Positions 36,223-45,780 of a stretch of DNA of 64,000 nucleotides are shown piece by piece (position 1 is the first letter of the stretch; every line of letters starts with the position of its first letter). The translations under genes were made by a program, and so were the position numbers. Source of the DNA: Sedimenticola_A sp040506425 (GTDB lineage: Bacteria > Pseudomonadota > Gammaproteobacteria > Chromatiales > Chromatiaceae); NCBI GenBank assembly GCA_965224515.1, contig OZ245051.1, positions 3,906,001-3,970,000 of the forward strand, given 5' to 3'. The notes below the pieces were generated by a model, which was given only the letters and a program-made list of their open reading frames with translations, searched no databases and was not told the DNA's origin.

Positions 36223-37629
36223 TCAGATATGCAATGCCATCCTGTCGGCATTTAAAGCAGCTTCCCTTACTGCCTCAAATACCCCTGGATGAGCATGGCA
36301 TATTCTTTGAATATCTTCAGTGGTTCCATCAAACTCCATTGCAGCCACGATTTCCTGTATCAGTTCACCTGCATTTGGTCCGATGATATGGGCGCCAAGA
36401 ATCCTGTCAGATTCTTTATCGGAAAGGATCTTCACAAACCCTTTCGTATCACCGTTGCACCTAGCTCTTGAATTCGCCATGAAAGGAAATCTTCCCATCT
36501 TATATTGTTTACCAGCATCCTTAAGAGACTGTTCTGTCTCTCCTACACCAGCTAGTTCAGGGTGCGTATATACAACACTCGGGATAGTTTTGTAGTTAAC
36601 ATGGCTATATTTACCAGCGAGATAGTCAACGACAGCAATGCCCTCCTCTTCTGCCTTGTGTGCCAACATCTGACCACCTATGACATCTCCAATGGCATAA
36701 ACTCCAGGAATACTGGTTTGATAATCGCTATCAACCTTTACGAAGCCCCATTGATCGACGTCTATTGAAATATCGTTACCCAATTCTGGTATAACAGGTG
36801 ATCTTCCGATTGCTATCAACACTTTTTCTGCTTTTAATTCTTCCTTATCTGCTCCATCTAATGGTTCGACAGTGAGTGAGACTGTGTTTTTTGTCTTTTT
36901 TAAGGCGACAGCCTTTACTTTCAACCTAAATTGGATTCCCTGCTCTTCGAGGGCTAGTCTAAGATTCTTTGCTGCATCGGTATCTGTACCTGGAAGCACT
37001 TCATCCATTGCTTCAATCACTGTTATCTGTGCCCCAAGTCGGTTCCATACCGTCCCCAACTCTAAGCCGATTACTCCACCACCAATAACGATCATGGATT
37101 TTGGAATCTTGTCTAAAGACAATGCACCTGTAGAAGAAATTACCTTGTCATCATCAATGTCAATATCGGGTAAATTTGTAGAAGTAGACCCTGTTGCAAT
37201 CAGGATATTTTTAGCTCTCAACACCCTTTCACTGCCATCGTTTTTCGAAACTGTGACTTCAGTATGAGACGTGATTCTTCCAAACCCTGTCACCCGATCA
37301 ACACTATGTTTTTGAAATAGGTAGTCGATGCCATTAGCAAGATCTCCAACAACCTTTTCTTTTCTCGACATCATCACTGAAACGTCAAAGTCCAATTTAC
37401 TGTGATTGATACCATGTACAGCGCCTTCATTGCGTATCATTTCGTAGAGATGCGTTGATTGGAGAAGAGTTTTTGATGGTATGCATCACACATTAAGACA
37501 TGTTCCACCAAGAGTATCTCTCTTCTCGACACAGGCTACTTTAAATCCATTTTGTGCAGCCCTAATAGAGGCCACATATCCACCTGGTCCACCACCAATA
37601 ACCACAAGATCATAGTCATACATATTCAT
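36223..37629 (-). pseudogene. lpd: dihydrolipoamide dehydrogenase (E3) with an in-frame TGA in the active site
   Basis: The full frame (468 codons) reads as a complete lipoamide dehydrogenase: start at 37629, YDLVVIGGGPGGYVASIRAA FAD site, active-site CLNV-C-IPSKTLL, then GGGVIGLELGTVW, GVYAIGDVIGG and the C-terminal HAHPGVFEAV with the catalytic histidine. The codon that should encode the conserved Gly of CLNVGC is TGA at 37486-37488, one base away from GGA. Everything after it stays in frame and looks functional. Translation from ATG at 37440 would give a 405-residue piece without the FAD site and cysteines, which could not work. It may be a recent nonsense mutation, a sequencing error or a readthrough case; selenocysteine seems unlikely. 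Confidence 0.88.
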
Positions 37630-37647
37630 CTACCCTACCAAGTACTA

Positions 37648-38937
37648 CTAAGCGTCAAGCATTATTCTAGAAGGTTGCTCCAGGCACTCTTTCACACGCA
37701 CAAGGAAAGATACCGCTTCGCGCCCATCAATGATCCGGTGGTCATAACTCAGCGCAATATAGGTCATTGGCCGAACAACGATAGAATCATCCGGCAACAC
37801 TATTGGACGTTTTTGTGTTTTGTGAATTCCAAGGATTCCGGATTGGGGAGGATTAAGGATAGGGGTTGACATAAGTGAACCATAAACTCCACCATTCGAT
37901 ATGGTAAAGGTTCCACCTGTAAGCTCATCGAGTCCTAGTTTTCCTTCTCTGGCCCTTGAGCCATAATTTGAGATGGTCTTCTCTATTTCCGCAAAGCTCA
38001 GCTTATCGGCATCACGAACCACAGGTACTACCAGACCCTCCTTGGTACCTACTGCCACACCAATGTCGTAGTGATTCTTATAAACGATTTCATCCCCATC
38101 TATTTCTGCATTAACAGCCGGAAATTCCTTTAATGCCACAATACAGGCCTTAGTGAAAAAGGACATCAAACCTAGCTTAACATCATGTTTATTCTGAAAT
38201 TGCTCTTTCAATGAAGAACGCAGCACCATGACGCCACTCATATCGACTTCATTGAAAGTAGTTAGCATTGCAGCAGTATCCTGAGCTTCTTTTAGACGCT
38301 CAGCGATGCGCTTACGTAAACGTGTCATTTTTACACGCCTTTGCTTTGCATCATTCTGATGTACTGTAACAGCCTGAGACAGCTGATCTTCTACGTTCTT
38401 TTTACTTGTAGCCGAGGATGCACTACTACCATTAACACTTCGCATTGACTCAGCATATTCAATGGCGGCATCTTTTGTAATTCTCCCTCTTTCATTCAGA
38501 GGCACTTCAGAAGGATTGATCGTATTTTCCGCAAGAATTCTTCTGACTGATGGCGATTGCGCAGGAGGTGTATCTTTTTGTTGGACATTATTTTCTTCAA
38601 TATCTGGTTGTTTCGCTATCTTTGGCAAATCCAGTTTTTCCTTTTCAGAAGACTCCTGCCTGCCCCTATGTTCATTTACATTTTGAGTAGCTGGTTTAGC
38701 GTTTTGATCAATAATACCTAGTAATGCACCCACCTCAACATCTGTAGATTCTTCAGCATGTATTTCCTTCAACACACCAGAAGATGAAGCGGGAACATCA
38801 AGAGTAACCTTATCAGTTTCAAGAGATACGAGTGATTCATCCTCTTCTACATACTCACCTACTCTCTTGAACCATTTCACAACTGTTGCCTCAGAGACAG
38901 ACTCCCCAAGATCAGGGACGACAAATTCATTCGCCAT
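37648..38937 (-). CDS. sucB: 2-oxoglutarate dehydrogenase E2, dihydrolipoamide succinyltransferase
   Basis: A 429-residue protein with the E2 layout. It has one lipoyl domain (1-75, ETDKVTLDV with the lipoylated Lys), a flexible linker rich in Gln, Glu and Lys, and a subunit-binding domain (SPSVRRILAENTINPSEV). The catalytic core ends in SYDHRIIDGREAVSFLV, with the active His and Asp. It transfers the succinyl group from E1 to CoA. It is the second gene of the sucA-sucB-lpd operon, 29 bases after sucA and 18 bases before lpd. Its AT-rich codon use matches sucA and lpd. Confidence 0.94.
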   Translation of the reverse strand: MANEFVVPDLGESVSEATVVKWFKRVGEYVEEDESLVSLETDKVTLDVPASSSGVLKEIHAEESTDVEVGALLGIIDQNAKPATQNVNEHRGRQESSEKEKLDLPKIAKQPDIEENNVQQKDTPPAQSPSVRRILAENTINPSEVPLNERGRITKDAAIEYAESMRSVNGSSASSATSKKNVEDQLSQAVTVHQNDAKQRRVKMTRLRKRIAERLKEAQDTAAMLTTFNEVDMSGVMVLRSSLKEQFQNKHDVKLGLMSFFTKACIVALKEFPAVNAEIDGDEIVYKNHYDIGVAVGTKEGLVVPVVRDADKLSFAEIEKTISNYGSRAREGKLGLDELTGGTFTISNGGVYGSLMSTPILNPPQSGILGIHKTQKRPIVLPDDSIVVRPMTYIALSYDHRIIDGREAVSFLVRVKECLEQPSRIMLDA

Positions 38938-38966
38938 CTAATTTACCTTTCGCAATGTAATAATAT

Positions 38967-41855
38967 TCAAACCACGACCCGTTCAAATGGTCTTGGAAGA
39001 CTATCCAATGGATCATTCAATGCCTGTTCAACCAATTTCTTTTGCTCTGCTATATGCTTGCGCATAAAACCAGTTGCAGGTGATGAAGCAGCAGACCTTC
39101 CCGCATAACCAGGATAAGATTGTTTGCTCTTTATCTCTTCTAGAATCAAAAGAAGACGTGGAAATACAAATGACCACGGCCCCATGTTTGCAGGCTCTTC
39201 CTGACACCATACAATTTCTGCATTTGGATAACGCTCGAGTTCCTGTTTAACTCCATATTTAGGCCATGGATAAAGCTGTTCCACACGCACCAGCGCAACA
39301 TCTTCTATACCTTTTTCTCCCCTGTTAGAAACAAGGTCGAAGTATACTTTTCCACTACAGATCACTACTCGACGAACTTTCTTATCAGGATGTATATTCT
39401 CCTGCTCTGGAATTACACGCATGAAATGGCTGCCTAGACCAAAGTCTTCAATCGGACTTACGCACTTTTTATGCCTGAGTAATGATTTTGGTGTGAACAC
39501 AATCAATGGCTTTCTGAAGTTACGCCTAACCTGTCTTCGCAGAAGATGGAAATAATTCGCAGGTGAAGTGCAGTTTGCCACTTGAATGTTCTCTTCAGCA
39601 CAAAGTTGCAGATAGCGTTCTACTCGTGCTGATGAGTGCTCAGGGCCTTGACCTTCGTAACCATGAGGGAGGAGCATTACCAGGCCAGACATTCTGTGCC
39701 ACTTTGATTCGCCGCCAGTTATAAATTGATCGATTATGACTTGAGCGCCATTTGCAAAATCGCCAAATTGCGCTTCCCATAATACAAGTGCGTTGGGTTC
39801 TGTCAGAGAGTAACCATATTCATAACCAAGCACAGACATTTCTGACAGTGGACTGTCGATCACATCATATCTGGATTGACCTTTTTCAAGGTGATTCAAA
39901 GGAAGATATTTAAGTTCACTTTCTTGATCAACCAATACTGAATGCCGCTGGGAGAATGTTCCTCTACCAGAATCCTGACCAGAGAGGCGTACCGCTGTTC
40001 CTTCAATAAGCAGTGTCCCAAATGCAAGGGCTTCCGCCATAGACCAGTCGATACCTTCCCCACTCTCTATCATCTTGCGTCTGCTGGATAACTGACGAGA
40101 TACCTTACGGTTGATAAATAATTCATCTGGAGTTTCAGAGATTGAATACCCAACCAGTTCCAGCTTATCAATAGGCACTCCTTCCAAATCAGGAAGCATC
40201 TCTTCATCGCCTCGAAAAGCATTAAAGCCACTCCAGTGATGTGTTAACCAGTTTACATTTGTGAAGTGATCAAGGGACTCCTCATAAGCGCTCTCTAGTG
40301 CCTTTTCAATCCTTCCATCTATATCAGCTATATCAGCCTTGCCAAGGACACCATCCTGAACAAGCTTTTGAGCATAGGTTGTTTTAGTGGTCTCCTTTTC
40401 CTTGATTGCACGATACATAATCGGCTGAGTAAAGGACGGTTCATCAACCTCGTTATGCCCCTGTCGTCTATAACAAACGATGTCAACAACAACATCTCGG
40501 CCAAACTTGTGTCGATATGTGACCGCCAGGTTGATTGCATGAATTACCGCTTCTGGATCATCCCCATTCACATGAAATATCGGAGATTGGACCATTTTTG
40601 CCACATCTGACGGATACTCAGACGAACGCGAATAGCATGGGCTTGTGGTAAAACCTATTTGGTTATTGGCTATAAGATGGATTGTTCCGCCTGTTCTGTA
40701 ACCGCTCAATCTAGATAAGGTTAATGTCTCTGAGACAATTCCCTGGCCGGCAAATGCTGCGTCGCCATGGATCACAATACCCATGACTTTTTTATGGTCT
40801 TCATCATCTCGTTGCCACTGCTTGGCACGGACCCTTCCCATTACCACAGGACCAACCATTTCGAGATGCGAGGGATTGGGTGTTAGCGAAACACGAATAG
40901 TTTTTCCATTAAATGAGCGGTCCGATGAGGCACCAAGGTGATATTTGACATCACCTGATCCTTGAACATCATCGTTATAGGCAGTACCGCCTCTGAATTC
41001 TTTGAAAAGAGTACGATATGGTTTACGTACATTGTTGGTTAGGACATTCAAACGTCCACGGTGGGCCATTCCAAGAACAGCTTCCTCTACCCCCAAAGAC
41101 ACTGATTCAGACAAAATTTGCTCAATAGCGGGAATAAGCGATTCACCACCTTCCAGGCCAAATCGCTTAGTTCCCGTATATTTACGGTCCAGAAACTTCT
41201 CAAGGCTCTCAGCTTCAGTTAGCTTCTCTAGTATTTGATACCGTTGATCTGCAGAGAGTTTTGGATCTGAGCGCAAGCGCTCTACTGTCTCCTGAATCCA
41301 AAACTTCTCTTCAGGCTCTTGCATGTGCATGAATTCAACGCCGATAGAGCCGCAATATATCTGTCTAAGCAGCTCAAGAACCTTTCCTACCGTTGCCGTT
41401 TTTAGCCCAAGATGTCCCCCTAAGTAGACCTCTCGACTCATGTCTTCAGAGGAAAGCCCATATGTCGTCGGGTCGAGCTCTTGGTGCTTCTCATTACCTT
41501 CCAGTCCCAGGGGATCAAATTTTGCAATCAGATGGCCTCTCGCCCTGTAAGCCCTGATCATGGCCAGCGTTCTTACCGATGCAGAAAGATATTCCTTAAA
41601 TGACGCATCCAGGCTACGAAACTCCCGACCTTCATCATCAGTATCAGAAGACCGCAAGGTATAGCTCAAACCATCCCAGATTGGGTTATTCGCAGAGTGA
41701 TGGGGTGTCTCAGTATCCGATTCAAATTCACTAAAAATGGATACCCAAGACTCATCAATATTTGTATCTCCGCTTAGGTACCTTTCCAACAAGGTATCCA
41801 AATATTGACCACTTGCAACACAACTACCTATTTTGTCGAATATTTTTACGTCCAC
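38967..41855 (-). CDS. sucA: 2-oxoglutarate dehydrogenase E1
   Basis: A 962-residue thiamine-diphosphate enzyme of normal length for the family. The start is GTG at 41855 with GGAGG six bases upstream. Landmarks: MIRAYRARGHLIAKFDPLGLE, EAVLGMAHRGRLNVLTN, the ThDP-binding GDAAFAGQGIVSETL and NNQIGFTTSP, and in the C-terminal part LLPHGYEGQGPEHSSAR and WCQEEPANMGPW. It decarboxylates 2-oxoglutarate and succinylates E2. The 19-bp island element lies 148 bases before the start. It heads an operon with sucB and the damaged lpd. Confidence 0.95.
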   Translation of the reverse strand: MDVKIFDKIGSCVASGQYLDTLLERYLSGDTNIDESWVSIFSEFESDTETPHHSANNPIWDGLSYTLRSSDTDDEGREFRSLDASFKEYLSASVRTLAMIRAYRARGHLIAKFDPLGLEGNEKHQELDPTTYGLSSEDMSREVYLGGHLGLKTATVGKVLELLRQIYCGSIGVEFMHMQEPEEKFWIQETVERLRSDPKLSADQRYQILEKLTEAESLEKFLDRKYTGTKRFGLEGGESLIPAIEQILSESVSLGVEEAVLGMAHRGRLNVLTNNVRKPYRTLFKEFRGGTAYNDDVQGSGDVKYHLGASSDRSFNGKTIRVSLTPNPSHLEMVGPVVMGRVRAKQWQRDDEDHKKVMGIVIHGDAAFAGQGIVSETLTLSRLSGYRTGGTIHLIANNQIGFTTSPCYSRSSEYPSDVAKMVQSPIFHVNGDDPEAVIHAINLAVTYRHKFGRDVVVDIVCYRRQGHNEVDEPSFTQPIMYRAIKEKETTKTTYAQKLVQDGVLGKADIADIDGRIEKALESAYEESLDHFTNVNWLTHHWSGFNAFRGDEEMLPDLEGVPIDKLELVGYSISETPDELFINRKVSRQLSSRRKMIESGEGIDWSMAEALAFGTLLIEGTAVRLSGQDSGRGTFSQRHSVLVDQESELKYLPLNHLEKGQSRYDVIDSPLSEMSVLGYEYGYSLTEPNALVLWEAQFGDFANGAQVIIDQFITGGESKWHRMSGLVMLLPHGYEGQGPEHSSARVERYLQLCAEENIQVANCTSPANYFHLLRRQVRRNFRKPLIVFTPKSLLRHKKCVSPIEDFGLGSHFMRVIPEQENIHPDKKVRRVVICSGKVYFDLVSNRGEKGIEDVALVRVEQLYPWPKYGVKQELERYPNAEIVWCQEEPANMGPWSFVFPRLLLILEEIKSKQSYPGYAGRSAASSPATGFMRKHIAEQKKLVEQALNDPLDSLPRPFERVVV

Positions 41856-42002
41856 GTTATACCTCCAGACAACACAGCCATCACTTTTTCAGCCTGTAAG
41901 GATGCCTACCAGCCCGGCTTTCCAATCAAGTAGGTGACGACTGCGCTATTTCTTAATGCAGCTTTTCCTAGAAATAACATACTTGAACTAATGATTGCTT
42001 TT

Positions 42003-42021
42003 CGTTGGCGTTTTGTCAACG
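42003..42021. promoter_or_regulatory. 19-bp island operator, copy before sucA
   Basis: CGTTGGCGTTTTGTCAACG, identical to the copy before pxpBC, including about six further flanking bases. Two identical copies 15.7 kb apart in AT-rich non-coding DNA imply selection or recent copying. Confidence 0.7.
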
Positions 42022-42112
42022 TTTTATTCTTTAAGTGGAGCCAAACCAGTCCTCTACAAGCAAGTAGTCAAAGAAATTTGAATGGAACGACTATTACGAC
42101 AAAGTACAGTGC

Positions 42113-42143
42113 AAAAAAACCACGCTGTAGATCTACGGCGTGG
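42113..42143 (-). terminator. intrinsic terminator of the pxpA-gdh unit
   Basis: Minus strand CCACGC and GCGTGG arms enclose the palindrome GTAGATCTAC, and seven T follow. It lies about 53 bases after the dehydrogenase stop. Confidence 0.9.
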
Positions 42144-42195
42144 TCAGAAATGAGTCATGAAGACTCGAGGGTGGAGAAAATAATGAATAGATACG

Positions 42196-45100
42196 TTAGA
42201 GACAACACTTTTGAAGACTTCTAACCGCTGTCATCAACTCAGTGGTTAACACTGAAAAAATAGTTAGGTCTGGCTTGGTAATAAATTCAGTCTCTGCAAT
42301 CAACTCTTGGGTGCGGCGTTCTATCCTTCCTAAATCCTTCATATTACGCATATCAGCACTTTTAGGATTCTGCGCTGCATCCATAACGACTTCAGCAAGC
42401 CCTCTCTGACAGGTATACAGTTGCTCATTGAGGCTTGATACAGCACGTAGATGCCACGGAGTTTCCGGTGAAATCTTCCTTGCAGAGCTTCTGATTAGAT
42501 CCAACGTAAACAGATTTCCGACCTCAAAGTAGGCCCTAGCTGCATACTCCATACTTTCACCTCTGCTTCTAGCAATAAAGGCTACATCACCTGCAGAAGC
42601 CAGTAGGGGAAGGATTGCAATTCTTTTTGCGATTTCTGCAGGTACGGATCTTTTTTCAAGAGAAACTACCTCGTTCTTATATCCATGGAAGAGATTGTCT
42701 GCAATTACATTCTGTAGATTCAGATTTATATACTGAGCACCAATCTCAAGAGTATTAGACAACTCTTTAACATTGATACTATTTGGAGAAGCATTTAGAA
42801 CCCACTCGACTGTAATATGCGCAAAACGGCTGACAAGCCTCCTGAGATCATTCTGAATAGCACAGCTAACGTTTCCACTTAGATTATCAATTGCCTCCCA
42901 GAGCGCACTAAGATCAAATGCCTTTCTAACAACAATAAATGCAGCAACAACTTCATGTGCAGAGCGCGCTGTTCTTTCAGTCAGATATGCAACAAAAGTA
43001 GCGCCCAAACGATTGACTACAGAGTTAACTACCGATGTTGAAATAATCTCTCTCTTCAATGGATGGTGTAAGATTTCTTCATGGTATTCCTTCTGAAGTC
43101 TGCCAGGGAAATATCGAGTCAGATCTTCTTCTAACCTTTCATCATCAGGAAGTTCACTGCTTATCACTTCATCAAAGAGCCAATTCTTTCCATGGCTCAT
43201 CATTACAGAAATCTCTGCTCTCGTTAATCCAGCGCCTATTTTTCTACGTTCTGTAAGTACTTCATCGGTTGGAAGATGCTCTACTTCACGATTCAATCTC
43301 TCAAGCTTTTCAAGTCGCCTAACAAGCCTGACATAGCGGTCAAATCCTTCAATTCCAAAACTTTCTGCAAAACTTATCGCGTGTGACTGAAGATAGTTGT
43401 CACACAACACATCCTCTGTAATTTCCTGCGTCATGCTCTCTAACAATGAATTCCTTTCATCAAGCATCAAACGCCCACTTGCAATGGCATCATCCAGTAG
43501 AATCTTGATATTAACTTCATGATCAGAGCAGTCCACTCCACCTGAGTTGTCGATGTAATCGGCATTACAACGCCCCCCTGAAAGCCCATACTCAATCCTA
43601 CCCAGCTGAGTAATTCCAAGATTTGCACCTTCACCTATAACTTTGCATCTGAGCTTTGAAGCTGTAATACGAACTGAGTCATTCATGCAGTCACCTACTG
43701 CATGGTCTGATTCGCCGGATGATCTAACGTATGTACCAATTCCACCAAACCATAAGAGATCGACATCAGCTTTCAATATTGCATATATCAAAGTATTAGG
43801 TGCGACTCTGTCCTGGTTAATCCCAAACAGTTTTTTCATTTCACGACTAACAGGGATTGACTTTAAGCTTCTTGAGAAAACACCTCCGCCCGGTGAGATG
43901 AGCTGCTGATTATAGCTTTCCCAACCTGTTGCAGCGTTGAATAGCCGCTCCCTCTCCTTGAATGAGATTCCAGAATCTGGTGTTGGATCAATAAATATAT
44001 GTTTGTGATTGAATGCGGCGATTAGACAGATTTTCCTTGATAGCAACATGCCATTGCCAAATACGTCACCTGACATATCACCGATACCCACCACCGTGAA
44101 TTCTTGGGCATCTATATCATGATTCATCCCGAGAAAATGGTGCCTTACTGACTCCCATGCACCTCGAGCAGTAATGCCGATAGCTTTGTGGTCATAACCG
44201 TATGATCCACCGGATGCAAAGGCATCTCCCAACCAAAATCCATACTCTTTAGCAACACCATTAGCAATATCTGAAAAAGTTGCTGTTCCTTTATCAGCCG
44301 CAACAACCAAATATGGATCATCCCCATCACGCCTGACTACAGAGTCGGGCGCTATAACTTCTGAATTTACAAGATTGTCAGTGACATCCAGAAGGCCACG
44401 TATAAATATTTTGTAACACTCTATACCTTCAGCAATCTGATCGTCTCGGCTTGCGAAATCATGCAAGCGCTTGGATACAAAACCACCTTTTGAACCAACA
44501 GGGACAATGATTGAATTTTTCACCATCTGAGCCTTAACAAGACCCAGTATTTCCGTGCGAAAGTCCTCAATACGATCTGACCAACGAAGCCCCCCTCTTG
44601 CAACAGGTCCACCGCGAAGATGTATTCCCTCTATTCGCGGGCTATAGACAAATATCTCTCTCCAGGGATGGGGAAGCGGAAGACCATCAACGAGTTTACT
44701 GTCAAACTTAAAGCTCAAATATGATCTTGGATTCCCTTCCTTATCAACCTGGTAGTAATTGGTACGAAGTGTCGAGTCAATCAGATTAAGAAAACGCCTC
44801 AGAATTCTGTCATCATCTGCATTGACAACAGCATCCAACATGTAATCAATACGCTCTCTAAGACTATCTATTTCTTCATCAGATGACTTACTTTCATTCG
44901 CGGGCTCAAACAAACACTCAAAGAGCGCCAGAAATATTTTTACAATATCAGAGTTTCTGAGGAGTGCCTCTGCTACATACATCGGGGTGAACGGCATACC
45001 TATCTGGTGCAAGTAATGGGCAAATGCTCTAATAACCTGCACTTCGCGCCATGGAATTCCTGCACTAGTTACCAGACCATTAAATCTTCCATTCTCTAAA

Positions 45101-45711
45101 TCACCATTCCAGACCTTTAAGAATGCCTCAAGGAAGTTGCACTCGACGTCTGCATTACTTAGTGCACTTACTGAATGATTTAGTAATTTGAAATCATTAA
45201 GCCACAACTCTTTATCAGGGTTCACAACCCCTATGGGAGTCAGCGGGAGCGCTTCGCTTTCCAATACCTCAATACCGAACTTTTCAAAGACTGGATAGAT
45301 ATCCATCAGCCTCAAGGGATTCCCTTTATTAAAGGCCCTCAGGTGAATACTCTCTCCTCTTTCTCCTTTTGTTCGAAAGATGGATACAGAGATATTTTCA
45401 CCATTCAAGACTTTCCCTATATATTCGATATCCTTTAATGCCAATTGAGGATCATACTTATCACGGTACGCTGGAGGAAAAATCGTTGAGTAAGCAGTGT
45501 AAAGTCCGCCACCATCATCTGCACCATGTTTTGCATGAAGCGCTGCTTTAAACTCCTTATTCCAGCTATCTTGAGCTGCCTTTTTAAATGAATCCCTTAA
45601 ACGCTCTAATTCACTTTGTGAACTTTCTTTCTTGTTCTGTGAATTTACATCAGAACGATTCTGTTCTGTGGTATTCATGACAGCCGATTCCTCAATCATG
45701 GTTTCTTCCAT
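42196..45711 (-). CDS. gdh: NAD-specific glutamate dehydrogenase, short variant of the large family
   Basis: A 1,171-residue enzyme. The catalytic region shows GGPVARGGLRWSDRIEDFRTE, AQMVKNSIIVPVGSKGGFV, DKGTATFSDIAN, and FTVVGIGDMSGDVFGNGML, which are diagnostic of the large bacterial NAD-GDH family. Members normally have about 1,500-1,650 residues; here several hundred N-terminal residues of the regulatory part are missing, so it fits the described 115-kDa class rather than the 180-kDa class. It oxidises L-glutamate to 2-oxoglutarate and ammonium with NAD. It starts 69 bases after pxpA and ends at a strong terminator. The exact start among several nearby ATG codons is uncertain. Confidence 0.92.
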   Translation of the reverse strand: MEETMIEESAVMNTTEQNRSDVNSQNKKESSQSELERLRDSFKKAAQDSWNKEFKAALHAKHGADDGGGLYTAYSTIFPPAYRDKYDPQLALKDIEYIGKVLNGENISVSIFRTKGERGESIHLRAFNKGNPLRLMDIYPVFEKFGIEVLESEALPLTPIGVVNPDKELWLNDFKLLNHSVSALSNADVECNFLEAFLKVWNGDLENGRFNGLVTSAGIPWREVQVIRAFAHYLHQIGMPFTPMYVAEALLRNSDIVKIFLALFECLFEPANESKSSDEEIDSLRERIDYMLDAVVNADDDRILRRFLNLIDSTLRTNYYQVDKEGNPRSYLSFKFDSKLVDGLPLPHPWREIFVYSPRIEGIHLRGGPVARGGLRWSDRIEDFRTEILGLVKAQMVKNSIIVPVGSKGGFVSKRLHDFASRDDQIAEGIECYKIFIRGLLDVTDNLVNSEVIAPDSVVRRDGDDPYLVVAADKGTATFSDIANGVAKEYGFWLGDAFASGGSYGYDHKAIGITARGAWESVRHHFLGMNHDIDAQEFTVVGIGDMSGDVFGNGMLLSRKICLIAAFNHKHIFIDPTPDSGISFKERERLFNAATGWESYNQQLISPGGGVFSRSLKSIPVSREMKKLFGINQDRVAPNTLIYAILKADVDLLWFGGIGTYVRSSGESDHAVGDCMNDSVRITASKLRCKVIGEGANLGITQLGRIEYGLSGGRCNADYIDNSGGVDCSDHEVNIKILLDDAIASGRLMLDERNSLLESMTQEITEDVLCDNYLQSHAISFAESFGIEGFDRYVRLVRRLEKLERLNREVEHLPTDEVLTERRKIGAGLTRAEISVMMSHGKNWLFDEVISSELPDDERLEEDLTRYFPGRLQKEYHEEILHHPLKREIISTSVVNSVVNRLGATFVAYLTERTARSAHEVVAAFIVVRKAFDLSALWEAIDNLSGNVSCAIQNDLRRLVSRFAHITVEWVLNASPNSINVKELSNTLEIGAQYINLNLQNVIADNLFHGYKNEVVSLEKRSVPAEIAKRIAILPLLASAGDVAFIARSRGESMEYAARAYFEVGNLFTLDLIRSSARKISPETPWHLRAVSSLNEQLYTCQRGLAEVVMDAAQNPKSADMRNMKDLGRIERRTQELIAETEFITKPDLTIFSVLTTELMTAVRSLQKCCL

Positions 45712-45780
45712 GATGCTTATTCTGGTTTACTTAAGGTATAAGGGTAAATAATGCGGTGATCTACTGACTTGTGTTTTTGA

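Larger units (their letters stand above)
41856..42195. other. intergenic region gdh / sucA
   Basis: A 340-base gap without a supported gene. It holds the terminator for the glutamate dehydrogenase gene (42113-42143) and the 19-bp element (42003-42021), then the sucA ribosome site. Confidence 0.6.

Noticed and set aside
37486..37488. TGA in lpd as selenocysteine
   Set aside because: The position is normally Gly, not Cys, and I saw no convincing SECIS stem-loop right after it; nonsense mutation or sequence error is simpler.
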